Part shown: positions 43,198-53,200 of the stretch, in pieces
How positions within the stretch are numbered: the first letter of the stretch is position 1
How the letters are laid out: each line of letters opens with the position of its first letter
DNA from: Cymbomonas tetramitiformis
Taxonomy: Eukaryota; Chlorophyta; Pyramimonadophyceae; Pyramimonadales; Pyramimonadaceae
Assembly (NCBI GenBank): GCA_001247695.2
Contig: LGRX02003698.1
Coordinates: 20,422 to 84,421 of the forward strand
Direction: 5' to 3'
Length of the DNA: 64,000 bases
Position numbers and translations under genes: made by a program
Notes under the pieces: generated by a model
What the model was told of the DNA's origin: nothing
Database searches by the model: none
What the model saw: only the letters and a program-made list of their open reading frames with translations

Positions 43198-44049
43198 ATG
43201 GAGTGGTTCACCGACCCAATTTTGTGTCAAAGACGAATTGATGATTTGCAAGCGCAGCCAGCGTACGCGACCGCTTTTGCCGCTTTCCAAGATGGGGAGG
43301 ACCTCTCGCAACCGCAAATGAAGTTGATTCGACAAATGGAGAGAGCGACTGCCCGACTTGCTGAGCTTAAAGGACTGTCACAAGTAGCCTCAGGAGACCG
43401 TAAGCGTCCGTGGGAGGCAGCAGTAGATCTCACTCAGCTTCCAGGGTCCGATCGCCTTGAGTTGACTCGCAACGATGATGGCAAGGACAAGGGACTCCGC
43501 AAACAGTTTTTGGAGACCCAGCACCACTTCGTGGCACACTCAGCGTCACAGTTGGCGCTTAATGACGCCAAGAAGGAATTGGAAGGTGTGGAGCTGCCTG
43601 AGACTGTCACTCTTGCTTTAGAATTCTTGTCTGAGACTGCGGAAAAAGGTGTGGCACGCGCCAAGGCACGCGCTAAAATTTTGGCCTTGGTTTCGGACAA
43701 AGGCCCTGAAGTGGGCTGGAAAATCTGCGAGAAACTTGAGCGTAAATCGTACGCTGACGATGAAGAGGACGAAAAGTTAATGCGCAAAGCAGAGAAAGAA
43801 GTTAAGGCTGAAAAGATTCACGCTGCCCAAGCCGCGGCTGCCAAGGGGCGAAACAAGGGCCTAGGCAGGGGTGCCTTTTCAGCTTCTCGTCCTACTGCTC
43901 CTGGAGCACCTCCGCCACCGCCACCTGTTCAGGCAGGGCGTGGCAGTCACCTCCAATGCTGGAATTGTAACGAGTTTGGACACCACCAAAACCAATGCTC
44001 GCAGCCGCGCCCGGCTGGCAGAGGCCGTGGCAGAGGATCGGACCGTTGA
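43198..44049 (+). CDS. Gag-like protein with CCHC zinc knuckle
   Basis: 283 aa from ATG at 43198 (MEWFTDPILCQRRIDDLQ). Helical, charged middle with KARAKILALVSDKGPEVGW; Lys/Ala-rich stretch; Pro run (APPPPPPVQ); then CWNCNEFGHHQNQC, a canonical C-x2-C-x4-H-x4-C nucleic-acid-binding knuckle, and an RGRGRG tail. Frame intact. It would bind element RNA. Confidence 0.88.
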   Translation: MEWFTDPILCQRRIDDLQAQPAYATAFAAFQDGEDLSQPQMKLIRQMERATARLAELKGLSQVASGDRKRPWEAAVDLTQLPGSDRLELTRNDDGKDKGLRKQFLETQHHFVAHSASQLALNDAKKELEGVELPETVTLALEFLSETAEKGVARAKARAKILALVSDKGPEVGWKICEKLERKSYADDEEDEKLMRKAEKEVKAEKIHAAQAAAAKGRNKGLGRGAFSASRPTAPGAPPPPPPVQAGRGSHLQCWNCNEFGHHQNQCSQPRPAGRGRGRGSDR

Positions 44050-44143
44050 ATTGTTAAAAATGTAGAGCCACGAAGGCCAGTACTGTCAGCTTAAGCGGAA
44101 TGCTTAACAGTTGAGGTGGAATGCCCAACTTAAAATGTAAATT

Positions 44144-45463
44144 GTGGGGACGAACCCTAAATTTGTAATGAATCTTGGCCCGCGGGCTGTTGTTCCTTGT
44201 GTTCCAGGTTCTGAATTCTCTGTGGAAGAGCTTGGCGAGGCCATACCTTTGTGTGAACAGGGCGTTCCGGTGCCCCGTGTTGCGGGGAGACTTAGGGAAC
44301 GAGCACCCTTTTGGCGGACCTTTGTCCGCTCTTCGTATGTGATGTCTTGGATTGAGAGAGGGTTTAACTTGAAGTTTAAAGATGGCAGGGCTCCGCCCCG
44401 AGTACACTTGGCTAACCACGTGTCAGCTGTTAGGCACGCCACCTTCGTTACTGACGCTTGTGCAGGAGTGTGTCCTTATGGGCGCCCTGAGAGAGGTGCC
44501 CAGCAAGCCGCGGGTTGTACTGCCTTTAATGGTAGACGACTCTCGGGACAAGCTAAGGCTAATTTTCAACGGTAAGTGGCTCAATGCCTTTCTGATCTTT
44601 CCGAAGTTCAAGTATGAGCACCTGCAACCTTTTGTAGACCTGCTTAGGAGGGGTGACGGGCTGTTTTACTTTGACTATAAGTCAGGGTATTACCACGTAG
44701 ACCTCCACGAGATGTCTCGTACATATGTTGCTGTTGAGTGGCAGGGCAGGTTCTTTGAGTTCTGTGTGCTGCCGTTTGGTCTAGCCCCAGCTTGCTGGGT
44801 GTTTACGAAGATCAACAAGGAGCTCGTAGGGAGTTTGAGGCCCGGGCAGATGCCCTGTCCAAGATCAAGGACCATGATGACTGGATGGTCAACCCGGCAA
44901 TCTTTCAGTGGGCTGACCCATGGATTGCCGGGGGGTGGAGGCACACCCGGGACAGGTTTGCAACTGACAAGAATTGTCTTGTTTTTGACAGTGCAGGTGC
45001 CCCCTCCTTCAACAGTGCATGGCACTGTCCAGGTACGTCGGGGGTTGACACTTTCGGTCAGACGGACTGGCGGGAGCACGTCAACTGGTGCAACCCGCCT
45101 TTTCGGATGATCGGGAGGCTCCTGCTGTTTCTGCAGGCTGAGAGGGCTGCAGCCTCCATTGTGGCCCCGGTCTGGACTTTCCAGCCGTGGTGGGTCTTGC
45201 TGTGTCCCGACGGGGTTCACTTGGCAGACTGTGTGGTGCAGTGGACGGAGCTCCAGCCCTCTGCGGACACCTTCCTCCCTGGCCTCGGAAGGGCCAATGA
45301 AGGGGGTGTGGGCTTGCCTGACTTTCGGGTCCTCCTCTTGCGGGTCTCCTTCGATGAGAGGGAGCCTGCAGGCCCTGGTCCCCGCTGTACCTTGGGGGGT
45401 TGCATGGCTTGTGACTGGGGTAGGGGTATGAGATGGGGGCTGCCTTTCATGCAGGCATCATAG
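44144..45463 (+). pseudogene. RT / RNase H / methyltransferase-like ORF, frameshifted and internally deleted
   Basis: The first frame reads RERAPFWRTFVRSSYVMSWI...RHATFVTDA. A 1-nt shift near 44.47-44.49 kb moves to ALREVPSKPRVVLPLMV, DKLRLIFNGKWLNAFL, YFDYKSGYYHVDLHEM and LPFGLAPACWVFTKI. At about 44825 the sequence jumps to EFEARADALSK, the end of RNase H (ADxLSR-type), so the RT YxDD box, thumb and most of RNase H are deleted. Then VNWCNPPFRMIG, the methyltransferase-like NPPF motif. Non-functional. Confidence 0.88.
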
Positions 45464-46665
45464 GCACTGGGGAGCAGTGGGCTGGCCTGCAGTTCTCCGT
45501 GACGGACCCGCTGGAGATGCAGCTGCGGGCAGACATGCTGTTGGCGGTGTCTGGCACTCGTGAGGCTAGCACCATGCGGGGCTACTCTCGGGTGTTCGTA
45601 CGGTACCAGGCTTTCTGTCAGGACCGTGACCCACCTAGGGTGCCTGTTCCTGCTGACCCGGTCACGGTGGCTATGTACTTACAATACATAGCCAATGCGG
45701 CCAGGACCTTCTCTGTGGTGAAGACCGCTTCGGCTATGGTTTTCACTGCTCATGATTTGGCTCTGGTCCCGGCAAACCGGAACCCCACCTCTCATCGGCT
45801 GGTGGCCGCGGTGCGGGAGGCAACTCACAGGAGGCTGGGGGACAGGCGGCTCAACAGGAAGGAGCCGCTGGAGTTTGCATTTGTACAGAGTGGTGCTCGT
45901 TGCTGGTTGATGCTGGGAGGTGTCACTCGGCAGATGTTTGCTACACTGGGTTTGGACATGTGGACAGGCTTCTGGCGGTATGACTGTGCGGAGAAGGTGA
46001 GACTGCGGGATATGAAGTTCTGTGAGACCCACATGACCACCTTCCTCGAGAAGCGGAAGACGGACAAGTACAGGTATGGTCAGCTGGTGGAGGTTGCCCG
46101 GGCGGCGGAGGGGCAGCCTTTGTGCCCAGTGGAGGTCAGTCAGAGGTGGGTTGACACTCAGATTGCACGGGGAGTGCAGCCCGACGAGCCCCTGTTTCAG
46201 CAGATTGATGGCAGGCGGTTTCAGCGGGACCCGTCGGCTGACTGCCTGACGGGGAAGAGGCTGGACTACCCTCAGCCGAGGAGGTACCTGTTCAGGATGC
46301 TGGGTGAGGCTTCTGGCTTGGACCCCGATGCTCTGAGGCAGCTGTATGGGACCCAGTCCCTGCGGTCTGGTGGGGCTACGGCGGTGGCTGCGGCTGACCA
46401 GGTTACTGATTTCGAGTTCAATCAGTACGGTGGCTGGAGCTCGTCGGCGGCTGCGGCCACCTACAAAGCTACCAACCTCAACCGCAGGCTGGCGGTGTCC
46501 AGAAGCATGCCCCATGCTCAGCAGAGTAGGCGGCCTTTCTTGTCTGATTGCTTGTTGTTGTCATGCATTACATGTGCACTGCTTTGTGGTGATCTTTGTG
46601 TGCTTGCACCGGCCGGGTTCCATTCACATATGTGTCATATGTGTCATGCAAGCTGGGCTATGTAG
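45433..46665 (+). CDS. Tyrosine recombinase, possible catalytic His-to-Gln change
   Basis: 410 aa. SAM-like N-terminal core-binding region (TMRGYSRVFVRYQAFCQDR), first Arg in TGFWRYD (about 181), beta region FLEKRKTDKYRYG, box II as GTQSLRSGGATA (about 305-315), GGWSSSAAAATY with nucleophile Tyr (about 342). The HxxR His reads CAG (Gln) at about 46350, which could cripple cleavage. The frame is otherwise complete. The last about 20 codons run into B1. Confidence 0.88.
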   Translation: MGAAFHAGIIGTGEQWAGLQFSVTDPLEMQLRADMLLAVSGTREASTMRGYSRVFVRYQAFCQDRDPPRVPVPADPVTVAMYLQYIANAARTFSVVKTASAMVFTAHDLALVPANRNPTSHRLVAAVREATHRRLGDRRLNRKEPLEFAFVQSGARCWLMLGGVTRQMFATLGLDMWTGFWRYDCAEKVRLRDMKFCETHMTTFLEKRKTDKYRYGQLVEVARAAEGQPLCPVEVSQRWVDTQIARGVQPDEPLFQQIDGRRFQRDPSADCLTGKRLDYPQPRRYLFRMLGEASGLDPDALRQLYGTQSLRSGGATAVAAADQVTDFEFNQYGGWSSSAAAATYKATNLNRRLAVSRSMPHAQQSRRPFLSDCLLLSCITCALLCGDLCVLAPAGFHSHMCHMCHASWAM

Positions 46666-46684
46666 CCGCAGCTGATTAGAAAAC
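46605..46684 (+). repeat. B1 internal repeat
   Basis: 80 bp identical to 47420-47499, overlapping the first 6 bp (core) of A2. Confidence 0.9.
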
Positions 46685-46835
46685 TGATGGTTTTCTGATC
46701 AGTGTAGGATGACAGGCAGTATGACTGTCATCCGGAGCAGATCTGAAAACTGAGGTTTTCTGATCAGTCGGAGGCATAAGAGGCCAGCTACGGACTGAGA
46801 GGGCCTCTTGCCGTGTTACTGTGGACTTGTGTGGA
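46679..46835 (+). repeat. A2 internal repeat
   Basis: 157 bp identical to A1 (42913-43069). Confidence 0.92.
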
Positions 46836-46865
46836 CTTTCCCACCCGCCCTCCCTTGTGATTCAG

Positions 46866-46987
46866 GTACGGATGAGGAGAGGCCGCTTTCAGTGCAGGAG
46901 CTGCAGGACTTGGAGGACCTGGAGCAGCTGGGCTCTGAGCTGGAGGCCGTGCAGATCCGGCCCGCAGAGGGGCAGTCGGCTCATTAG
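46866..46987 (+). CDS. Conserved short 3' frame of the element (probable spliced exon)
   Basis: After CCTTGTGATTCAG (acceptor-like) the frame ERPLSVQELQDLEDLEQLG...PAEGQSAH-stop is open. The relic at 21978-22366 preserves the same frame, acceptor (TTTATTCAG) and stop with a 9-nt in-frame indel. An intron crossing B1-A2 would attach it to the recombinase ORF; untested. Confidence 0.5.
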
Positions 46988-47419
46988 AGTGTAGGTAGAG
47001 GAGACTAGGACCTGTGCCTGTTCAGTGCCGACCGCTGTGATGAGAGGTAGCTATAGTGATCCTTCGGTGGGGGGCTGCGAAGCTACCTCATGCTGCTTCT
47101 CATCTAGGCACTGTTCAGTAGGCTTTGCTAGGTGACGGCTTTGCTATTGCTGTCTTGCCTGACTCTGAGCTGGAGCGGGTAATTATGCTTTTTGAGGGTT
47201 TCAGCCCTAGCATAGCAGTTTAAGTCCATAGTCTGTACTCTTTAGGGTAATGATATTATTTGCAGGCCTCAGTCCTTTGGCACGAGGGGCGTGTGCCCGC
47301 ATGCAGAAGGCTGGGGTCAGCAGTCGGGTCGTGGGACCCTGATTCCTGTCTGGCGGGAGTCCCTGGTTGTGGCACTTCTGGATTTGTCGTATTATTATTT
47401 TTTGTAATTCCACACGCAG

Positions 47420-47499
47420 TGCACCGGCCGGGTTCCATTCACATATGTGTCATATGTGTCATGCAAGCTGGGCTATGTAGCCGCAGCTGATTAGAAAAC
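47420..47499 (+). repeat. B2 terminal repeat
   Basis: 80 bp, ends with core GAAAAC at 47494-47499, followed by flank CTCCAG. Confidence 0.92.
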
Positions 47500-50285
47500 C
47501 TCCAGTTATTTTTTCCCGATATGAAAATATGATTGTTGATTCGGGGAAAACATCGAAATTCATCGATTATTTTGCCATGTGGATACAGCCCTGTGACGCG
47601 AGGCCAATGGCTACGTTCGGCGCAGGATGCAGGAGCCGTGCGCCAGTGCTTCCAAAAAAATCGCAGAACCCAACAGAAGACGGTTTCAACAAATTTGGAA
47701 AAACATTGTTAAAACACGGGCGGGGTACAGCTAATATTTTTATGAGCCCACTTCGTCTCAAGTTTCTGCGATGGAAATCAGATTCCAAGATTTGAAAATG
47801 GATCCTCTACGCATTATTTATGTTTTGTAGCAAGCCGTGAGCCTGGCTTAATGCCAGACCTGGCGCTGCGTGTGAAGAGACAATTCCAGCGTTCGTGTAT
47901 ATATCCTCTTCCCCCCCCCAGGACTTGAAAAATAGAGTTTGAATAACAACATCGTATATCCGCCCACAATATAGCGGCAATGGACAACTTTGGGGATGAT
48001 GTCCCAGAGGACGGCAATTCCGAAGTGTCTCAGCGTCAAAAGGTAACTTTTTGGACCACAAAAAGTTTCTTATTTTCCTAGAAAACAGAGCGCACCGGTC
48101 CATTAGCTGCCCCGCACATGGCACTGAAAGGGTTGAACATAGTTTAAACTGCAACAAGGTCTTGCCGACTTTCGTGCGCCTGGACCCTGTGAGGGACCAT
48201 GGCAGCAGGGTTCTTGCACTGTGATAGCTGCTGGGATCCCCGTATGTGAGACAGCCTTGGCTACTCGTTTGATACAGACTCATCCGATCGCTTCCTCTTT
48301 ATCCGAATCATTACGGTTCAAATCTCTTTGCGCCGTGTTCAAGGATGGTTAGGCCCTTCTTCGGTACTTCACATCCGGAAAGTTCCAAATTTGGAAAGTC
48401 AAGATTCAAAATCTGGACAACCACGAACCGGTTTACCCATGCTTGTGAAAGCTCCAGGACACAATGATATATCCCAAAACTTACCGAGCACAACTGTGCA
48501 TCTTTGCTTTTTAAAGGAATTCACAATTTCTTAGGTTTTCCTTTCGGTCTTTCAAACCACCATGACGGCTCGCGAGTGTTGCGTTAAGGTAGAATTCCAG
48601 TCATGGCAGTAACTGCGCGGCCTCGCCAACATATAACACTAAGCGTATATGCTGCGTCCACCTAGATAGCCTTGTTATCAACATACGTTTCAGCAACTTC
48701 CTGCACCAAAGCGACCCTTATTTCAACTCATTGATGAGACCCGCAATCTCTGGCATTGTATTCTCATTCTGTTTACCGTCTATTTTCTGGCACCTTAGTG
48801 GGGAGTTGGACGCATTATCCCAGCTTAAGAGCTACCATAGATTCATGAAATATGCATGTAGGATGTCAATCAGGGGAGATAGCATCGTAACTCAGGGGCT
48901 GACCCCTACACGCTTTCTAAGGCGTGGTGGACACAAATCTCGACATCCGGGCCAAATGTAAGTTGGTGTGGCTCCAAATGGGGTTGACTCGGCCGTGCTA
49001 CGTGTGTTGACAGAAACGCTTGATCGATAGAGTTCTTCTTTATAATCGATTGGAAAGGTATGTCTGTTTCGATGCTTTCAGCGAGTTGTCCTCCAAGCTT
49101 TCGTCCCGTTCAACTTGTGGACTGTCCTCATGTGTGCTTATGCTACTACCGTGCATAAATCCTCGTTTTCAACCTCTATGGCTTCTTCGTTGAATGGCTC
49201 AGGGGCGACGTTTGAGTACAGAGTTGAAGGCACGTCGACGCATCTGGTGAACCTGCTGCTTTACGTTTGGGCTCAGGACGATTCTGGGAGAAGCTGCCCG
49301 TACATCCAAGTAGGCACGCGTGTGGCCTTGCGCCCCCGCACCGAGCGCTGGTTCTCCCATACACCTTGCGCGAGCGCAGTCTGGGTGACACGTGTCCCAT
49401 ATGACACAGGGAGTGCCAGTTTACCAAAAGCCTATGTGGCGCCGTCTTTCACTGGTTCCAACATTCGTATAACGATTTTCCGCTGAGTCATGCTTGGTAG
49501 CTGCGATGAACTGAAAACGAAATACGCAGACAAGCACCCTCGCCCGATTCTGCCTTCATAAGCGACGCGCTTGAGCCGCTTAGCTCACTCACTTTTCTTG
49601 GAGAAGTTCCGCACAGCTCCAGATTGCAGAAGAAGGAGTCCAGAGCAAGAGTCTGCACGATTGCTTGCCGGCTAGTACGCCCAACATGACTCCCTTCAAA
49701 ACAATAACTCCTCAGCAGTGCCGTATAATGTGTGCATCCGCGGGGACTGTTTACTTGGACAGATGCGAAATACCCTTCTAATCAGTAACGGTGTACCGCG
49801 GCACTGGCTCTTCACCGACAAACAGGTGCGACTAGTGCACACGTCATGGGCCCCTCGCTACGCACCTCTTCAGTCCCAAGAATAGATAGAGCTGAAGCAA
49901 CGTGCTTTGGGCCCCTTCACCGGTCTTGTCTGGTTTTGTCGGCTATCCCTGCTAACGTCGTCAAGCCTGTGGCCCTGCTCACGTAGTCTTACCTCCAATC
50001 CATCTTGGCACTTTCACACTTCATTTTTCTCTCTGCGGCGAAGAAGCGCGACAATCTTGGGAAAATCCTTTTATTACACTGGGCTTGACTTCGAGCCCTC
50101 CGGACCGATTAGAATTCAGAACGACGTTACAGACGGTTGCTGACGGTTAAAAGTTCGAAACGGTTTGATTGATTGACAGAGGTGATGGCTGGCATGAGCG
50201 GCTGTCTGGAGAGGACACGCGGCGGGGAGTCGAGTCTAGGCCGGGCTTTTGGCTCACTGCAAAAGGGGAACCGGGTGTTTCGCAG
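47500..50285. other. No gene recognised
   Basis: 2.8 kb of mixed composition. A 123-codon frame at 49115-49486 (+) has somewhat protein-like sequence (EYRVEGTSTHLVNLLLYVW) and might be an exon, without splice evidence I trust. No tandem array, RNA gene or element end seen apart from the right flank of the retrotransposon. Confidence 0.35.
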
Positions 50286-53200
50286 GGCCGACTGCGTAGG
50301 AAAAACTCATTGCGGCTCAAGGACAAAGAGGACATAGTCCGTCAGATCGCGCCGCCCTCCTGCCCCGGCCACCAGAAGAGCTGCATCCACATCACTCCGG
50401 ATGGCACGTAAGCTCACAATCTGGAAGGCAGCGGCATCGCGGCCAGAACGCCCTCCGTGCCACCCAAACTCTAGCGCGGCGCAGCAGGCCTGAGAGAGTT
50501 GCTGCATGCCTCAGTGTGTGATCAATGCCCCGCATACCAAGCTGAGGCGGCCGCTACGTCTTTCTGTACTTAATATGGTTGTTTGGGAATCAGGGGCAGG
50601 CTGTGTGATCTTTGGGAGAAGTGCAAGGGGATGGTGGGGGGAAGGAGGAACGGACAGAAAAAATGGGGCAACCGTGAAAGAGATGGATGCTAAAGATTTA
50701 AGGGAGCTGCTCAAGTGCGTTGGGGGGCTTTGCTCAGAAGTGTCTCAGCCCGCAATCTCCGAAGGCTTTGCAAAGAATCCTCATTTTGAGGAGTTTGTGT
50801 GTGTCAGTTCATCGCGAAGCACTCCCTGTCGCCTCGGGGAGCGGCGCCCTGTCATGCTTGCTGGGCTCTCTGCCTGACCTCCCCTGCCGGTCTCCTGAAA
50901 CCTCTACCCCGCAGCAGTTTGCACCCGATGGCAGATCGCGTGAGGCGAACGGGCGACGTTGCGTGTGGCGGGCAGTCGTGATGGTGCACTGCCGGATGGG
51001 CTGCTACAAACTTTTGTCCGATCGTTTTCAGACAACAGTGAGTTCATCACAGCCACCTGGTGAGCCTCAGTCCCCTGTCTCCAACACCCTAGGCCTTGGG
51101 GCGATTTCTAACCCCCTGTCTCCAACACCCTAGGCCTTGGGGCGATTTCGACCCCCCTGTCTCCAACACCCTAGGCCTTGGGGGCGATTTCTACCCCTGT
51201 CTCCAACACCCTAGGCCTTGGGGCGATTTCTACTCTGTCTCCAACACCCTAGGCCTTGGGGCGATTTCTGCCCCCCTGTGACACTCCGGGATTCGCTCCC
51301 ACGTGCGGCGAGCTGGAAGCACCTTCCAGGAAGCCGGCACGCAGAAGCCGAATGGTCCTAGGCTCAAGGGAGGCTCATTCCCCCCCCTTCCACACTTTGA
51401 ACTTATAGTAATGCCTCTTCCTCTTGGTGTACATCGCTCGGGCACGCTTTGGCGCCGGATGGAGGCTACGCCCTGATGGCGATGCGATGTGGGGCGAGAG
51501 GCCAGCGCCAGGCACAGGCGTAGGGCAAGGGCCACCCACTGAGCGCCGCAGCGGGGTGGCGGGCGCAGGTACCCCAACTTCTTCTATGTGGAGCGCTCGC
51601 AGATGAAGAATGGCAAGATGAAGCCGTGGGAGAAGCCACCCCCCGAAGGTGCCTCCCCCACCTGCATGCCCCTGCAGCAGCCCGCCCTTGCGGCTGCGGT
51701 CACCAGCGGCAGCGTGTTATACCACGTTGGCTGGTGGTCGCTGACGGCGGCGATGGGCCGCTTGGCAGTGGTGCAGAAGGTGAAGGCGGATCCCATGCAG
51801 CAGGCGTTCTTGCGCCCCTCCATGGATGGCGATGACCGGCGACTACTAACCAAGGTGATTCCCCACATCAGGCCTCAAATCATATGAGCGAGCAGGATGA
51901 CAGGGGGGTTAGTCTTGGGGATGAGCGGATGGGATCTTTCAGTACGCCGAGTCAGTTCAGTGCGCTCAGGAGGGCTGGCAGCCAATCAGTGCGCTCAGGA
52001 GGGCTGGCAGCCAATCAGTGCGCTCAGGAGGGCTGGCAGCCAATCAGTGCGCTCAGGAGGGCTGGCAGCCAATCAGTGCGCTCAGGAGGGCTGGCAGCCA
52101 ATCAGTGCGCTCAGGAGGGCTGGCAGCCAATCAGTGCGCTCAGGAGGGCTGGCAGCCAATCAGTGCGCTCAGGAGAGCTGGCAGCCAATCAGTGCGCTCA
52201 GGAGGGCTGGCAGCCAATCAGTGCGCTCAGGAGGGCTGGCAGCCAATCAGTGCGCTCAGGAGAGCTGGCAGCCAATCAGTGCGCTCAGGAGGGCTGGCAG
52301 CCAATCAGTGCGCTCAGGAGGGCTGGCAACCAACCAGTGCCTTCAGGAGGGCTGGCAGCCAATCAGTGCGCTCAGGAGGGCTGGCGGCCAATCAGTGCGC
52401 CAGGGAGGGCTGGCGTCAATCAGTGCGCTCGGAGGGCTGGCGGCCACCAAAGCCAGGAGAGCTGGCTGCGGCCAATCAGTGCTGCAGTGGCTGGCAGCCA
52501 ATCAGTGCGCTCAGGAGGGCTGGCGTCAATCAGTGCGCCAGGAGAGCGCGATGCCAACCAGGCGCTCAGGAGAGCTGAAGGCGGCCAATCAGTGCGCTTC
52601 AGGAGGGCTGGTAGCCAATCAGTGCGCCCAGGAGGGCTGGCAGCCACCTGGCAGCGCTCAGGAGGGCTGGCAGCCAATCAGTGTGGCCAGGAGGGCTGGC
52701 AGCCAATCAGCGCCGCCAGTAGGCTGGCAGCCTCAATCAGTGCGCCCAGGAGGGCTGGCAGCCAATCAGTGCGCCTCAGGTGGGCTGGCATAGTCAATCA
52801 GTGCGCCCAGAGGGTTTGGCGCAACTGTGCAGCCAGGGAGGGCTGAAGCGGCCACCTAGTGCGCTCAGGAGGGAGCTCAGAAGCCAATCAGTGCGCCAGG
52901 AGGGCTGGCGGCCAATCAGTGCGCTCAGGAAGGCTGGCGGCCAATCAGTGCGCTCAGGAGGGCTGGCAGCCAAGTCGCTCTAAGTCCATGAGTTATTGTT
53001 GGGGGGCGCCGATAGACGCGGCATGCAACACTGTGCTAGCGCACGGGGTGCAGCAAAATGGGGGCAGGGAGCAGGATGCTTCATGCCACGGGCGTGGGCA
53101 GTTTGATCAGGTGGGAATGTGGTGTTTGTGGGTGGGCGAGGGCGCAGAAGCTGATGACAGTGTGCAACGTGATATCTCGCCACGTCACCGCCGTGTCTCC

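Larger units (their letters stand above)
42913..47499 (+). mobile_element. Ngaro/PAT-like tyrosine-recombinase retrotransposon, internally deleted
   Basis: Structure: A1 (42913-43069), gag with CCHC knuckle, truncated RT, RNase H end plus methyltransferase-like domain, tyrosine recombinase, B1 (46605-46684), A2 (46679-46835), a 580-bp unrepeated segment with a conserved short frame, B2 (47420-47499). A1/A2 are identical over 157 bp and B1/B2 over 80 bp, so the insertion is recent. GAAAAC is shared by the left flank/A1, B1/A2 and B2/right-flank junctions and acts as the crossover core. The central deletion and a frameshift make this copy defective; its ends remain usable in trans. Confidence 0.9.

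Noticed and set aside
45679..46515. 278-aa minus-strand ORF
   Set aside because: Shadow of the tyrosine recombinase frame.
51884..52846. Long overlapping + strand ORFs (186-320 aa) rich in Gly-Leu-Ala-Ala-Asn
   Set aside because: Translation of the 29-bp minisatellite, open in all + frames because the unit lacks stops; it lies in an intron.
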